DNA of 64,000 nucleotides from Halobacillus amylolyticus (GCF_022921115.1 NZ_CP095075.1:2334001-2398000); one strand, 5' to 3'; counted from the stretch's first letter, positions 36,942-44,789 are shown. Notes: a model not told the origin generated them from the letters alone. Program-made: numbers and translations.

Positions 36942-36970
36942 ATCTAAATCCAAGATTTTGATGGAACTTC
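36942..36970. repeat. Direct repeat flanking the TnpB relic, left copy
   Basis: CTAAATCCAAGATTTTGATG with GGAACTTC matches CTAAATCCTAGATTTTGAAG with GGAGACTTC at 37324-37350, with three substitutions or indels in 28 bp. The two copies bracket the TnpB fragment in the 36868-37568 gene-poor stretch. Confidence 0.65.
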
Positions 36971-37011
36971 CCCTAAAAAGACTTCTTGTAGTGGTTGAGA
37001 AGGGACCGTTT

Positions 37012-37192
37012 TTAAAAGCAGTTATTCTTCTTATCTCGTGTGAGTTGCTCTTGGAGTTTCGTTCGAGCCAAACCTTTTCTGTTTTTATTGTAGTAGTTTT
37101 GCTTATCCAATAATTCAGAGTTATACAGTTGACGACAGATTGAAACCCAGCTCTCTAACATGACGAGTTGCTTTATACTAGAATACATTTCG
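37012..37192 (-). pseudogene. IS200/IS605-type TnpB N-terminal relic
   Basis: On the minus strand the frame ending at TAA 37012 reads SSIKQLVMLESWVSICRQLY, then NSELLDKQNYYNKNRKGLAR and TKLQEQLTRDKKNN. This matches the N-terminal helical region of TnpB/IS1341-type proteins (LxxWxxxCRxxYN, then a KGLxRTxLQxQLTxxKK stretch). The conserved start, and the whole RuvC and zinc-finger regions, are missing, so it is a dead fragment. Confidence 0.7.
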
Positions 37193-37321
37193 TATTTTGT
37201 AATGTAAGAACACCCGCCACCACCCGAATGTATGTTTGGATCTATAGTTTACCAAACATTTCTTCATATCTCCCGATCATGCTTTTTATTATTCATAAAT
37301 AAAAAGAGTCATTCATCCCCC

Positions 37322-37350
37322 ACTAAATCCTAGATTTTGAAGGAGACTTC
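37322..37350. repeat. Direct repeat flanking the TnpB relic, right copy
   Basis: Partner of the repeat at 36942-36970 in the same orientation, about 380 bp away. Confidence 0.65.
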
Positions 37351-37362
37351 TGACTAAGAATG

Positions 37363-37392
37363 TTAAAAATCGCGCCTTAGAAAGGCACGATT
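37363..37392 (-). terminator. Terminator of the 30-residue basic peptide gene
   Basis: On the minus strand AATCGTGCCTT pairs with AAGGCGCGATT (one G-T) across a three-base loop, followed by TTTAAC, 7 bp after the TAG stop at 37399. Confidence 0.75.
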
Positions 37393-37398
37393 CCTGTA

Positions 37399-37491
37399 CT
37401 ATCTTTTTGCTCTGCGCTTTCTCATAAATTTTTTTATGATTGGATAGATCATTGGACCATATTTAATCAAACGCTTGATCAATTTACCCAT
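37399..37491 (-). CDS. Small strongly basic amphipathic peptide (30 aa)
   Basis: An ATG at 37491, nine bases after a GGGAGG site (37501-37506), opens a frame to TAG at 37399: MGKLIKRLIKYGPMIYPIIK then KFMRKRRAKR. About eleven Lys/Arg in thirty residues, with hydrophobic residues spaced for an amphipathic helix broken at Gly-Pro. A good ribosome site and a close terminator argue for a real gene. It resembles small cationic Bacillaceae peptides of unknown role; membrane or nucleic-acid binding is possible. Confidence 0.65.
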   Translation of the reverse strand: MGKLIKRLIKYGPMIYPIIKKFMRKRRAKR

Positions 37492-37568
37492 ATAGTGAGA
37501 CCTCCCAGCTAATTAAGCCTTTGACACTATATTTCCCCGTTGTAACAAATTTAAAACGCTCCCTACCT

Positions 37569-38585
37569 TCAACCTAAAATCTTATGATAGAGACGACGAG
37601 CTTCTGTAATATCTTTAGTACCATGGATAAGTACACGTCCATCTTGGAAAAAGATCATTCGATGTTTATCTGTTTGATACGATAATAAGAAGGGGTTTTG
37701 CATAACTTCTCCTTCATGCAAGTTTTCCCTTAACGCCTCAAGATCTCGTTTTTGTTTAGAGCCTGGGCGAATCTGGACTGTATCCCTCCCGCATAGAACC
37801 GCTGTTTTCATTTGATTCTCCGGTGATAAAAAAGGATAGCTTGGCTTCTCCCCACAGGACGGGCAGTCAGGCCTTTTAACGTTATCCATTTTGATTGATG
37901 TGTATTGATTGTTCCACAAATCAAATGATATCAACTTACGATGGAGTGAGTCGTAATCTTCAACAAGAATCTTCAAAGCCTCTGTCACTTGATGGGCGGT
38001 AACCATTTGAACCGCTGGACTGATTACCCCGACTGTGTCACACGTTGCTCCTCCTAGTGGGATCGATTCTAATAAGCAATGTAGACACGGGGTTTCTCCT
38101 GGTATAATCGTATAACTTAGTCCATAGCTCCCTACACATCCTCCATAAATCCAAGGAACATTATATATTTGTGAAACATCATTGATCATCATTCTTGTTT
38201 CGAAATTATCTGTCGCATCAAGGATAAGGTCTGCTTCTTGAAAAAGTTCTTCTAACTCCTCTCGCTGTGCATCCATAATATGTGCCTCTATGTAAACATC
38301 TGAATTGATTTTCCGAAGTCGTTCTTTGGCAGCAATCGCTTTTGGCATTCTTGCCTGTGCATCGTTTTCCGAAAAAAGCTGTTGTCTTTGGAGGTTGCTC
38401 ATTTCAACGTAATCACGGTCAACGATGGTTAAGCTTCCGATTCCGGCCCGAACAAGCTGCTCCGCACTACTTGTTCCTAAAGCCCCTGCCCCGATAATCA
38501 AAACGCGTTTTTGCATTAACATTTGTTGTCCAGCGTCTCCAATGGGTGCGAACAATTTTTGTCTTGAATAGCGATCTTGACTCAA
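37569..38585 (-). CDS. ThiF/MoeB/HesA-family E1-like adenylyltransferase
   Basis: About 338 residues. It has YSRQ, the ATP-binding loop IGAGALGTSSAEQLVRAGIG, DRDYVEMSNLQRQQLF, an ATDNFETRMMIND segment, and CPSC/CLHC cysteines. Such enzymes adenylate the C-terminal glycine of ThiS or MoaD for sulfur transfer in thiamin or molybdopterin synthesis; which pathway is not clear, and no partner gene is adjacent. A C-terminal extension (~80 residues) follows. I prefer the TTG at 38585 behind AGGGGGAGAG, giving the family N-terminus LSQDRYSRQ; upstream ATGs at 38642 and 38705 add unlikely residues. Confidence 0.84.
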   Translation of the reverse strand: MSQDRYSRQKLFAPIGDAGQQMLMQKRVLIIGAGALGTSSAEQLVRAGIGSLTIVDRDYVEMSNLQRQQLFSENDAQARMPKAIAAKERLRKINSDVYIEAHIMDAQREELEELFQEADLILDATDNFETRMMINDVSQIYNVPWIYGGCVGSYGLSYTIIPGETPCLHCLLESIPLGGATCDTVGVISPAVQMVTAHQVTEALKILVEDYDSLHRKLISFDLWNNQYTSIKMDNVKRPDCPSCGEKPSYPFLSPENQMKTAVLCGRDTVQIRPGSKQKRDLEALRENLHEGEVMQNPFLLSYQTDKHRMIFFQDGRVLIHGTKDITEARRLYHKILG

Positions 38586-38785
38586 CGGTCTCTCCCCCTC
38601 TTCTGTTTTCCTATTTATTAGTGTAGCAGAAAATGGATTCATCACGCTTAGAATATAAAAAATCAGCGCCGAATAGACAATTTTGTCTTTAAGACGCTGA
38701 TCCAAGGAACGGCCTTTGGCTCATTCACTTTTATTATTTTGTTAATTTGTCCTCGCATAGCTAAAACGTCACCACTTCTTAGTCT

Positions 38786-38938
38786 TTATTTCCGTTTATT
38801 CTTACGGAAAGGGATTAGAAGTTTCCCGCTCATGGTCCGCTTCACTTTTGGAGCGGCCACGTTAGATTCCTTAGCCTCACCGCTATTTTTGTAATCTTCA
38901 TCAAATAGCTCACGAGCCTTGGAATAAAGCATAGTCAT
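38786..38938 (-). CDS. Small hypothetical protein (50 aa)
   Basis: An ATG at 38938 behind a near-perfect AAAGGAGGT site opens a 50-residue frame ending in TAA at 38786. It starts MTMLYSKARELFDEDYKNSG, has an Ala/Lys/Glu middle and ends in a basic tail (RKNKRK). No signal peptide. Function unknown. The ribosome site is among the best in the window. The remaining 38939-39239 is AT-rich promoter DNA for the next gene, with no further frame of note. Confidence 0.68.
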   Translation of the reverse strand: MTMLYSKARELFDEDYKNSGEAKESNVAAPKVKRTMSGKLLIPFRKNKRK

Positions 38939-39239
38939 CGTGGTGACCTCCTTTCTTATAGGCTATAAAACAATTCCCGGAGTTTTTTCAATTAAAACTA
39001 AGGAATTAAGGAAATTTTACTCCTCATAACACCAATTACGCAAGAGTTTTTTATAACCTTTTTTACCCATTTTTCGACCTTTTTTTTACAGGGCAATTTC
39101 ACCTTGCTTCATAAAGAAACTTCATCATTATTATGCCCAAGAAAAGCGTATTATATGAGCAGATGACTAGCATTATATCCCCTCTTCTTCTATAATCAAC
39201 AAACAAATATTTCACCGAATTTGAGGAGGATTTTCCACC

Positions 39240-39794
39240 ATGATTAAAGTCGCCGCTCTTGTTGGGAGCATTCGAAGGGACTCATATAATATGAAGTTGA
39301 CTAACTTCATTCAAGAAAGATACAAAGACCGTTTAGATATTACCATCGTGACCATTCGTGATATCGCCCATTATGACCAAGATATTGAGAATGAGGCGCC
39401 AGACTCTGTACAACGCTTTAAAAATGAATTAAGCGATGCGGATGCCTTTCTTATCGTCACCCCTGAATTCAACCATTCAATACCTGGCGTATTGAAAAAT
39501 GCTTTGGATTGGTTGTCTCGTGGAAAACGTGAAATGGCCGGGAAACCTACCTTCATCGCTGGTGCCTCAATGGGTATACTTGGAACAGTAAGAGCCCAAA
39601 TGCAGCTACGTCAAATTCTTAACGCACCCGGTATGGGAGCAAATATTTTGCCCGGAAATGAAATTCTCATTGGTTCTGTACAAAATAAAGTCAATGAGCA
39701 CGGTCTGCTCACTGACCAGGGTACAATTGAATTCATTGATGGAGTCATTGAACAATTTGTGCTCTTTGCGGAAGCGGAGCTCATCAAGTCTTAA
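39240..39794 (+). CDS. NADPH-dependent FMN reductase
   Basis: A 184-residue flavodoxin-fold protein. VGSIRRDSYNMKL binds the FMN phosphate, TPEFNHSIPGVLKNALDWLS is the family hallmark, and GASMGILGTVRAQMQLRQIL follows, as in ChrR/YieF/azoreductase-type enzymes. It should reduce FMN, quinones, chromate or azo compounds. ATG at 39240 behind GAGGAGG. Monocistronic with its own terminator. Confidence 0.88.
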   Translation: MIKVAALVGSIRRDSYNMKLTNFIQERYKDRLDITIVTIRDIAHYDQDIENEAPDSVQRFKNELSDADAFLIVTPEFNHSIPGVLKNALDWLSRGKREMAGKPTFIAGASMGILGTVRAQMQLRQILNAPGMGANILPGNEILIGSVQNKVNEHGLLTDQGTIEFIDGVIEQFVLFAEAELIKS

Positions 39795-39807
39795 CATTCA
39801 TTCACTT

Positions 39808-39845
39808 AAGCCCTTTATACTGCTCAAGTATGAAGGGCTTTTTAT
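39808..39845 (+). terminator. Terminator after the FMN reductase gene
   Basis: AAGCCCTT(T)ATACT / AGTATGAAGGGCTT with a five-base loop, followed by TTTT. Confidence 0.82.
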
Positions 39846-39975
39846 GATCCTTGAAAATAAAAGTCATTTTCGCCGATTAAATGTTTCACAAAAACTAATT
39901 CCGGGAATATACCCCCATCACTATTTTTTAATACGTTAATCACGATTGACGTACTACATAGAAAGGGGCTAAGTA

Positions 39976-41481
39976 ATGACCAAGACAACTATACATTTTA
40001 CTCACTGCTTGAAGGAATGCAGCCTTGAAGGTCCTTCCGAACAGAAGGTCAGCTCGATTATATACGATTCAAGAGAGGCTTCAAATGGTGCAGTATTTGT
40101 TTGTATAAAAGGGGCACACCACGATGGTCACCTCTACATTGAACAAGCTCTAACCTATGGGGCTAAGGCGATCGTCGGAACAAATTCCACACTCTTACAC
40201 AGCTACGCTCGCCTCTACAGTGATGTGAGCTTTATTACTGTGAACGACAGTAAGGAAGCGCTCGCTTTGTTATCTACTTCCTTTTATAACCATCCCGCCC
40301 AATCTTTATCTACTGTAGGCGTAACTGGAACGAACGGTAAAACAACTGTTACTTCTTTTGTTTACTCCATGCTCAACAGCCTATCTTACCGAACAGGTTC
40401 AATAGGAACGGCAGGAATATGGAACGACCAAAAGAGGACGAATTTCAAACAAACCGTTCCTACAACCCCTGAAGCCCCGGAAATTCACTGTGTCCTCGAC
40501 CATTTCCAAGAAACGGGGATCCAAGGGGCAGTTCTCGAGTCAACATCGATAGCTCTTGACCAGAAGAGACTTTATGGTATCAACTTTAATGTTGCTGTTC
40601 ACACTAATTTAACACCTGAGCACTTGGAGTTTCATGAAACGATGAAAGAATATAAGAAGGCGAAGCTCAAGCTTTTCAAACAAGCGGAATACGCTGTTGT
40701 AAATGCAGATGATACTGGTATGGCAAGGGAAATCATTGAAACATTCAATGGTCCACTTCTCACGTATGGAACTGATAAGAAAGCCGATTTCCAAGCCGAA
40801 AATATTCACGTATCTGTGCACGGGACTACTTTCACCCTACATGCGTGTGGAGAGATGCACTCCGTCAGCATTCCGGTTCATGGAAAATACAATGTGTCTA
40901 ATGTATTAGCGGCAATGGCAGCATGCTACCAATTAGGGTTTTCACTCAATCGCATCCTCTCGGTTGTTACAAAAGTAGAAAGTCCGGAGGGGCGTTTTCA
41001 AATCGTGAGTAACGATGCCCCCTTTCAAATTGTCCTCGACTATGCCCATACGCCGGATGCTCTTTTACATGTGCTGCAAGCAGTCCAGCAAGTTCCCTAT
41101 AAAAAACTGATTGTTATGATCACGGGAATTGGGTTACGTGATCCAGGCAAGCGTCCGCAAATGGCTAGGGAAGTAGAAGGAATAGCAGATGAGATTATCG
41201 TTAGTGTTGATCAACCTGGCTTCGCGGACCGCCAGGAAGTGGTTAACGATGTATTACAGGGGTTTACTAATCCAAATTCCAGTCACATCCATTCACTACT
41301 GCATCGCGAGCAAGCTATACACTATGCCCTTGATTTAGCTGGCGCAGACGACCTTGTTTTACTTACAGGGATAGGTTTTGGCGGCTATCAAATCATTGGT
41401 GACGAAAAGGTTCCCTATTCAGAGCATGAAGTGATTAAGCAATACTTTACCAGCAAGAAATCGTTAAAAGAGTCTGTCTAA
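39976..41481 (+). CDS. MurE-like UDP-MurNAc-tripeptide synthetase with altered amino-acid motif
   Basis: A 501-residue Mur ligase. ATP loop VTGTNGKTTVTSFVY (GTNGKTT at ~118-124), the lysine-carbamylation region TNLTPEHLEFHETMKEYKKA KLKLF, and VLDYAHTPDALLHVLQ are intact. MurE enzymes add the third residue of the peptidoglycan stem. The position that reads DNPR in diaminopimelate-adding enzymes is here DQPG (Asp412 onward), so the added amino acid is probably not meso-Dap; Lys, Orn or a non-peptidoglycan substrate is possible. It stands alone outside a division/wall cluster and may be a second MurE paralogue. Confidence 0.83.
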   Translation: MTKTTIHFTHCLKECSLEGPSEQKVSSIIYDSREASNGAVFVCIKGAHHDGHLYIEQALTYGAKAIVGTNSTLLHSYARLYSDVSFITVNDSKEALALLSTSFYNHPAQSLSTVGVTGTNGKTTVTSFVYSMLNSLSYRTGSIGTAGIWNDQKRTNFKQTVPTTPEAPEIHCVLDHFQETGIQGAVLESTSIALDQKRLYGINFNVAVHTNLTPEHLEFHETMKEYKKAKLKLFKQAEYAVVNADDTGMAREIIETFNGPLLTYGTDKKADFQAENIHVSVHGTTFTLHACGEMHSVSIPVHGKYNVSNVLAAMAACYQLGFSLNRILSVVTKVESPEGRFQIVSNDAPFQIVLDYAHTPDALLHVLQAVQQVPYKKLIVMITGIGLRDPGKRPQMAREVEGIADEIIVSVDQPGFADRQEVVNDVLQGFTNPNSSHIHSLLHREQAIHYALDLAGADDLVLLTGIGFGGYQIIGDEKVPYSEHEVIKQYFTSKKSLKESV

Positions 41482-41521
41482 ATAAAAACCGCCAGCTTAC
41501 GGAAAGCAGGCGGTTTTTATT
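41482..41521 (+). terminator. Terminator after the MurE-like gene
   Basis: AAAAACCGCC / GGCGGTTTTT with an inner GCTT/AAGC pairing, followed by T5; symmetric enough to act on both strands. Confidence 0.88.
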
Positions 41522-41525
41522 ATCC

Positions 41526-41750
41526 TTATTTAGCTACGGGTCCAGCTTCCATTAGCAAATCAACCAGATGTAATAACTTCCATTTGACCATTAACCCCTT
41601 ATTCACTAAATTAATACGGCATCTCGAAGAATGGGTTTCCCGCTCCATCGTTTCATGTGTAGGACACGCTGGGAGGCAGTACCCGCATTGTACACAATCA
41701 AAAGTCTTATCATAGTGCACTTTCTCTCTCAGTTCTTGGAGATTGCTCAC
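41526..41750 (-). pseudogene. glcF relic (glycolate oxidase iron-sulfur subunit), internally deleted
   Basis: From GTG 41750 the frame gives SNLQELREK and CVQCGYCLPACPTHETMERE, the first 4Fe-4S motif and N-terminus of GlcF. After INLVNKG it jumps to HLVDLLMEAGPVAK and stops at residue 74, where GlcF should exceed 430 residues. The second cluster motif and the CCG domains are absent, so N- and C-terminal ends appear joined by a deletion. Confidence 0.78.
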
Positions 41751-42383
41751 GTGCGCAACACCAACTTCTGCCCTTTTCAGGAAAAATCTTACCTGGATTC
41801 ATGATGCCATTAGGATTCCAGCTCTCCTTGATCCGTTTCATCATTTCAACCCCCATTTCACCAAGCTCGCTTTCCAAAAACGGAGCCTTCATCGTACCAA
41901 TTCCATGCTCACCTGATAACGTCCCACCAAGATCGATGGCTGCTTTAAAAAGTTCCTTAACAGCAAGTTCTACTCGAGCCATTTCCTCCTGCGTTTATCA
42001 CATAACACATTCGGATGAAGATTCCCGTCACCTGCGTGGCCAAATATAACAACTTCCACATTGTATTTCTCTTTAATTTCCTGCAGGCGATCCATCATAT
42101 CAGGGATTTTGCTCCTTGGTACCTTGGTGTCCTCCGATACTTTTGTCGGGTTAATCTTAGCAATCGCTGGAGACACTTCTTTTCTGGCATGCCAGATCTT
42201 CTCAGCCTCAGATTCAGTCTTTGGAATAACCGTCTCGGTCGCTCCTAGATCATGCATAATCCCTTCAACAAGCTTTCTCTCTATTTTCAATGCCTCTCGA
42301 TGTCCGTCCAGTTCAATAATAACGATCGCATTCCCATGGACAGGCAATCCAGCAGGCTGAAAGTTTTCAACAGCGACAGACAA
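41710..42383 (-). pseudogene. glcD relic (glycolate oxidase FAD subunit), truncated and frameshifted
   Basis: Two overlapping frames give the C-terminal half of GlcD: 41970-42383 has PVHGNAIVIIELDGHREAL and VEVVIFGHAGDGNLHPNVLC; 41710-41982 continues with GGTLSGEHGIGTMKAPFLES and WNPNGIMNPGKIFPEKG. A frameshift near 41975-41982 separates them, and the N-terminal FAD domain (~200 residues) is missing. It sits just upstream of the glcF relic, as in an ancestral glcDF operon. Confidence 0.82.
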
Positions 42384-42468
42384 GCTTCCATCCTATTGTG
42401 CTGATTTACGTAATTTTTCCGAAAAAGAGTACAACAAATTTGTTACATTAAACATAGTAAAGAACTAG

Positions 42469-42765
42469 TCAGATGATAGTTGCAACCTTGATTTCGGACA
42501 CGAATTTGATATTGTGTTATCAGTAGGTCTTCTCGAACATTTTCCCGATGAATACAAACACGAAGTTGCAGACTGGCATCGTTTTTTAAAACCTGGTGGG
42601 TATGCTGTTATGACGACCTATCATAAACAAATGCGTTCTAAGGTCGACTACAGGATTATGGCAGATGTCATGAACCACACTTACCGAGAGTTGATGACAG
42701 TGAAACAAATAGGGCTATATATGTATGAAAACAGCATTGATATACTTAAGCAACGGCTACATTAA
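42469..42765 (+). pseudogene. C-terminal fragment of a SAM-dependent methyltransferase
   Basis: The open frame from 42469 reads FDIVLSVGLLEHFPDEYKHE and then FLKPGGYAVMTTYHK, which are motifs II and III of a class I methyltransferase. Motif I, which binds SAM, is missing and a TAG precedes the frame. Only about 98 codons remain. The fragment begins about 85 bp beyond the broken end of glcD, so the two probably share a deletion scar. Confidence 0.65.
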
Positions 42766-42819
42766 AGTTCATAACGGGCTGGTTTTCCTGCCTAGGTGAC
42801 TAGAATTCACATGTTTGAT

Positions 42820-42858
42820 CGAAGTGCCTATCTACTGAAGTGGGCGCTTGTTTTTTTG
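42820..42858 (+). terminator. Possible terminator
   Basis: AAGTGCC and GGGCGCTT pair (one G-T) around a 13-base loop, followed by GTTTTTTT. Downstream of the methyltransferase fragment. The remaining 42859-43120 is AT-rich with no gene; a CCCGGG-centred TTTCCCGGGGAA lies at ~43068. Confidence 0.5.
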
Positions 42859-43122
42859 TTCTTATTTGTCGTTTAAGCGGTCGAAACAAGGTTTATTTCA
42901 CTTTTATAAAATTGATAAACCCCTATTATAGAGGCGTTTTACACACTTACTATATGGCTTCCCGCTATCTAACAAGTCGTTTATTCGGGTGCATCTTACA
43001 TTTCCCGCAAGATATTTCACTCTTTTTCTACATCAATCTATCACGTTGTGTTAATGTCAAAGATTATTTCCCGGGGAATATTGTCGTTTAATAGGAAAAT
43101 TTCTGTAGTATTGTCAAATCTC

Positions 43123-43150
43123 TTGTAATAGTAAATAATAGTTTTATACT
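43123..43150 (+). promoter_or_regulatory. Candidate promoter of the AimR-like receptor gene
   Basis: TTGTAA (43123-43128), 16-bp spacer, TATACT (43145-43150), 33 bp upstream of the ATG at 43184. A second TTGTCA at 43111 is too far for a normal -35. Confidence 0.45.
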
Positions 43151-43183
43151 ATACCCATAGTAGAGAAAGGTTGAGGGAATACC

Positions 43184-44212
43184 ATGGTACGTCATAAGGT
43201 TATTGAACCTAGTAGATTGAGTGAAGCCCAAATGAATGAAGTGTCAACCATTTATCATGTCTATCATGATCAACTTAGACACACTTCGAGCAAAAAGGCC
43301 GCTAAAGCTACGATGCATTACTGTCTTTCAGGCGCGCATGTAAAGACAGAGGACCAATTAGCAAGCTATGAATTCTTGTATATGAACGATTATTTTTGGG
43401 AACTGGATACTGTTCTTTCTACCCAACAGGGTGACCCAGAGATTCCATTATTATATCGTGTTCTATTAACTCGTTATTCTAAGCCTTTGACTACTGAAGA
43501 TCTAAACTGGTTACAAACCTTATCGTTCAGCCACCCTTCACTAAGATGCCTGCATTTATTCACTCTTGTCTATGCCTACTATGATATAAAGCAATACACA
43601 GGATTAGATAAGTATGTAGATGAGTGCTATGATGCTCTCCTTCACGTTAACGAACCTTTATTCTACTACTATATGAAACTTAGATTTGATGAATTGCTTT
43701 TTCAGCATTATTGGAAGACAAATAATCTTCTATTAGCAAAAAAGTATATCTATAAAGTGCTTAATACAGATCTTTCACCAAGAAAACACAGTAGTATGAA
43801 CCACAATCTGGCATTATGCCATCTCTACGAAGACTATGATTTAGCAATTGGCTATGCTTATACAGGGCTTAGCATTGCCAAGGAGAATAACTTAGTGAAG
43901 GCAATTAAATCTATCCAAAATTATACAATCCCCTTCATTTCAGCTTTCCATAGGAGAACACAGAATATAACAACACCTGATCCAGTTGAAACAGCTCATT
44001 TAGCTATTGCTAAGGGCGACGTAAAAACGGCAAAGTCCATTCTTTCAAAATTATCCGCATTAACCCCGTTCCAAGAAAGCTATTTAGGCTTAGCGACAAG
44101 TGATCGGGCCATGCTAAACCGGGCTCATAATCGGTTTATTAAAGAATACGGTGATCACTTTTTTGCCCAACTGCCTCTTTACTACTTGGAACGAATCAAT
44201 CATACCAATTAG
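43184..44212 (+). CDS. AimR-like TPR peptide-pheromone receptor lacking an N-terminal HTH
   Basis: A 342-residue, wholly helical cytoplasmic protein. From remembered phage phi3T AimR it shares the order and spacing of several segments: YEFLYMNDYFWELDTVL, NHNLALCHLYEDYDLAIGYA (TPR), AHLAIAKGDVKTAKSILSKL and AHNRFIKEYGDHFFAQLPLY near the C-terminus. AimR proteins begin with ~40 residues of DNA-binding HTH, which are absent; the ATG at 43184 has a GAGGGA site and an A/T-rich leader upstream. It may therefore act by protein contacts, as Rap proteins do. Eleven bp later lies a secreted peptide gene. No phage genes adjoin. Confidence 0.75.
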   Translation: MVRHKVIEPSRLSEAQMNEVSTIYHVYHDQLRHTSSKKAAKATMHYCLSGAHVKTEDQLASYEFLYMNDYFWELDTVLSTQQGDPEIPLLYRVLLTRYSKPLTTEDLNWLQTLSFSHPSLRCLHLFTLVYAYYDIKQYTGLDKYVDECYDALLHVNEPLFYYYMKLRFDELLFQHYWKTNNLLLAKKYIYKVLNTDLSPRKHSSMNHNLALCHLYEDYDLAIGYAYTGLSIAKENNLVKAIKSIQNYTIPFISAFHRRTQNITTPDPVETAHLAIAKGDVKTAKSILSKLSALTPFQESYLGLATSDRAMLNRAHNRFIKEYGDHFFAQLPLYYLERINHTN

Positions 44213-44223
44213 GAGGAATTTTT

Positions 44224-44436
44224 ATGAAGAAATTACTTTCTGGTGCATTTTTAATGTTGATTTTACTGGGTGCTTTCGGTTCAGGCTATAGTTCCTTTGG
44301 GTATGACCCTGGCGATCCTGGCATGGGTTCTATTGAACTAGCTGCCGACCCTGGTGATCCGGGGATGGGTTCTATTTTGCTAACTGCTAGTGAAGGACCA
44401 GCGTTTATGGACCCTGGCGATCCTGGCATGGGGTAA
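44224..44436 (+). CDS. Pro-peptide with three DPGDPGMG repeats, candidate pheromone precursor
   Basis: A 70-residue secreted precursor. ATG behind TAGGAGGA. A typical signal sequence (MKKLLSGAFLMLILLGAFGS) is followed by three identical octapeptides DPGDPGMG at codons 44305, 44347 and 44410, the last being the exact C-terminus. Linkers are SIELAA and SILLTASEGPAFM. The first two copies are followed by Ser. Position after a TPR receptor matches Rap-Phr, PlcR-PapR and AimR-AimP cassettes, so a short peptide such as DPGDPGMG or GDPGMG is probably exported, processed and re-imported. I do not recognise this exact sequence. Confidence 0.8.
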   Translation: MKKLLSGAFLMLILLGAFGSGYSSFGYDPGDPGMGSIELAADPGDPGMGSILLTASEGPAFMDPGDPGMG

Positions 44437-44451
44437 TATTAGTTATAATAT

Positions 44452-44484
44452 AGAGGCTGCTGAGTACACGGCAGCCTCTTTTCT
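44452..44484 (+). terminator. Terminator of the receptor-peptide operon
   Basis: GAGGCTGC / GCAGCCTC around a short loop, followed by TTTTCT, 16 bp after the peptide stop. Confidence 0.85.
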
Positions 44485-44789
44485 ATGTTTTTTATAGTTA
44501 GGTAAGGTGTAAGAGCCTTGCCAGGCACATGAGGTGATTTCGACTTGGTTCGGGCGTCTTCCTCTCCCGACGTTGAATGGACGCACTTCCTTGTGGGTCT
44601 GTACCAACGTCAAATGCCCTGCTATCCGCAAGAACCAGAGAGGCGAACCGCTAGAATTGCGTGTTCAAGTGCTAAAATCAGCTAATTACACGCAAAAAGT
44701 TATAATTTCTTAGCTTCCAGACAAGGAATTCGAGAATAAGTCGGCGAATTAGAAGTTTAACTACTATATTTAAAAATGAGGTATTTCAT
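44485..44789. other. Gene-free stretch with a GC-rich island of unknown origin
   Basis: 44505-44665 is clearly richer in G and C than its surroundings (GGTTCGGGCGTCTTCC, TCTCCCGACG) and is open on both strands (plus strand from about 44515, minus strand to 44443), but neither frame has a credible start or ribosome site, and I recognise neither translation. It may be a remnant of a mobile element or group II intron; this is a guess. The rest is AT-rich leader for the DinB-like gene. Confidence 0.4.

Noticed and set aside
43068..43079. Shared CCCGGG-centred motif at ~43068 and ~58565
   Set aside because: Only two short, near-palindromic occurrences; too little to call a regulatory element.
43184..44436. 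Prophage lysis-lysogeny module
   Set aside because: No integrase, repressor, capsid or other phage gene lies near; flanks are chromosomal relics and housekeeping genes.
44443..44631. 62-residue minus-strand frame
   Set aside because: Falls across the terminator of the receptor-peptide operon and the GC-rich island; no ribosome site.
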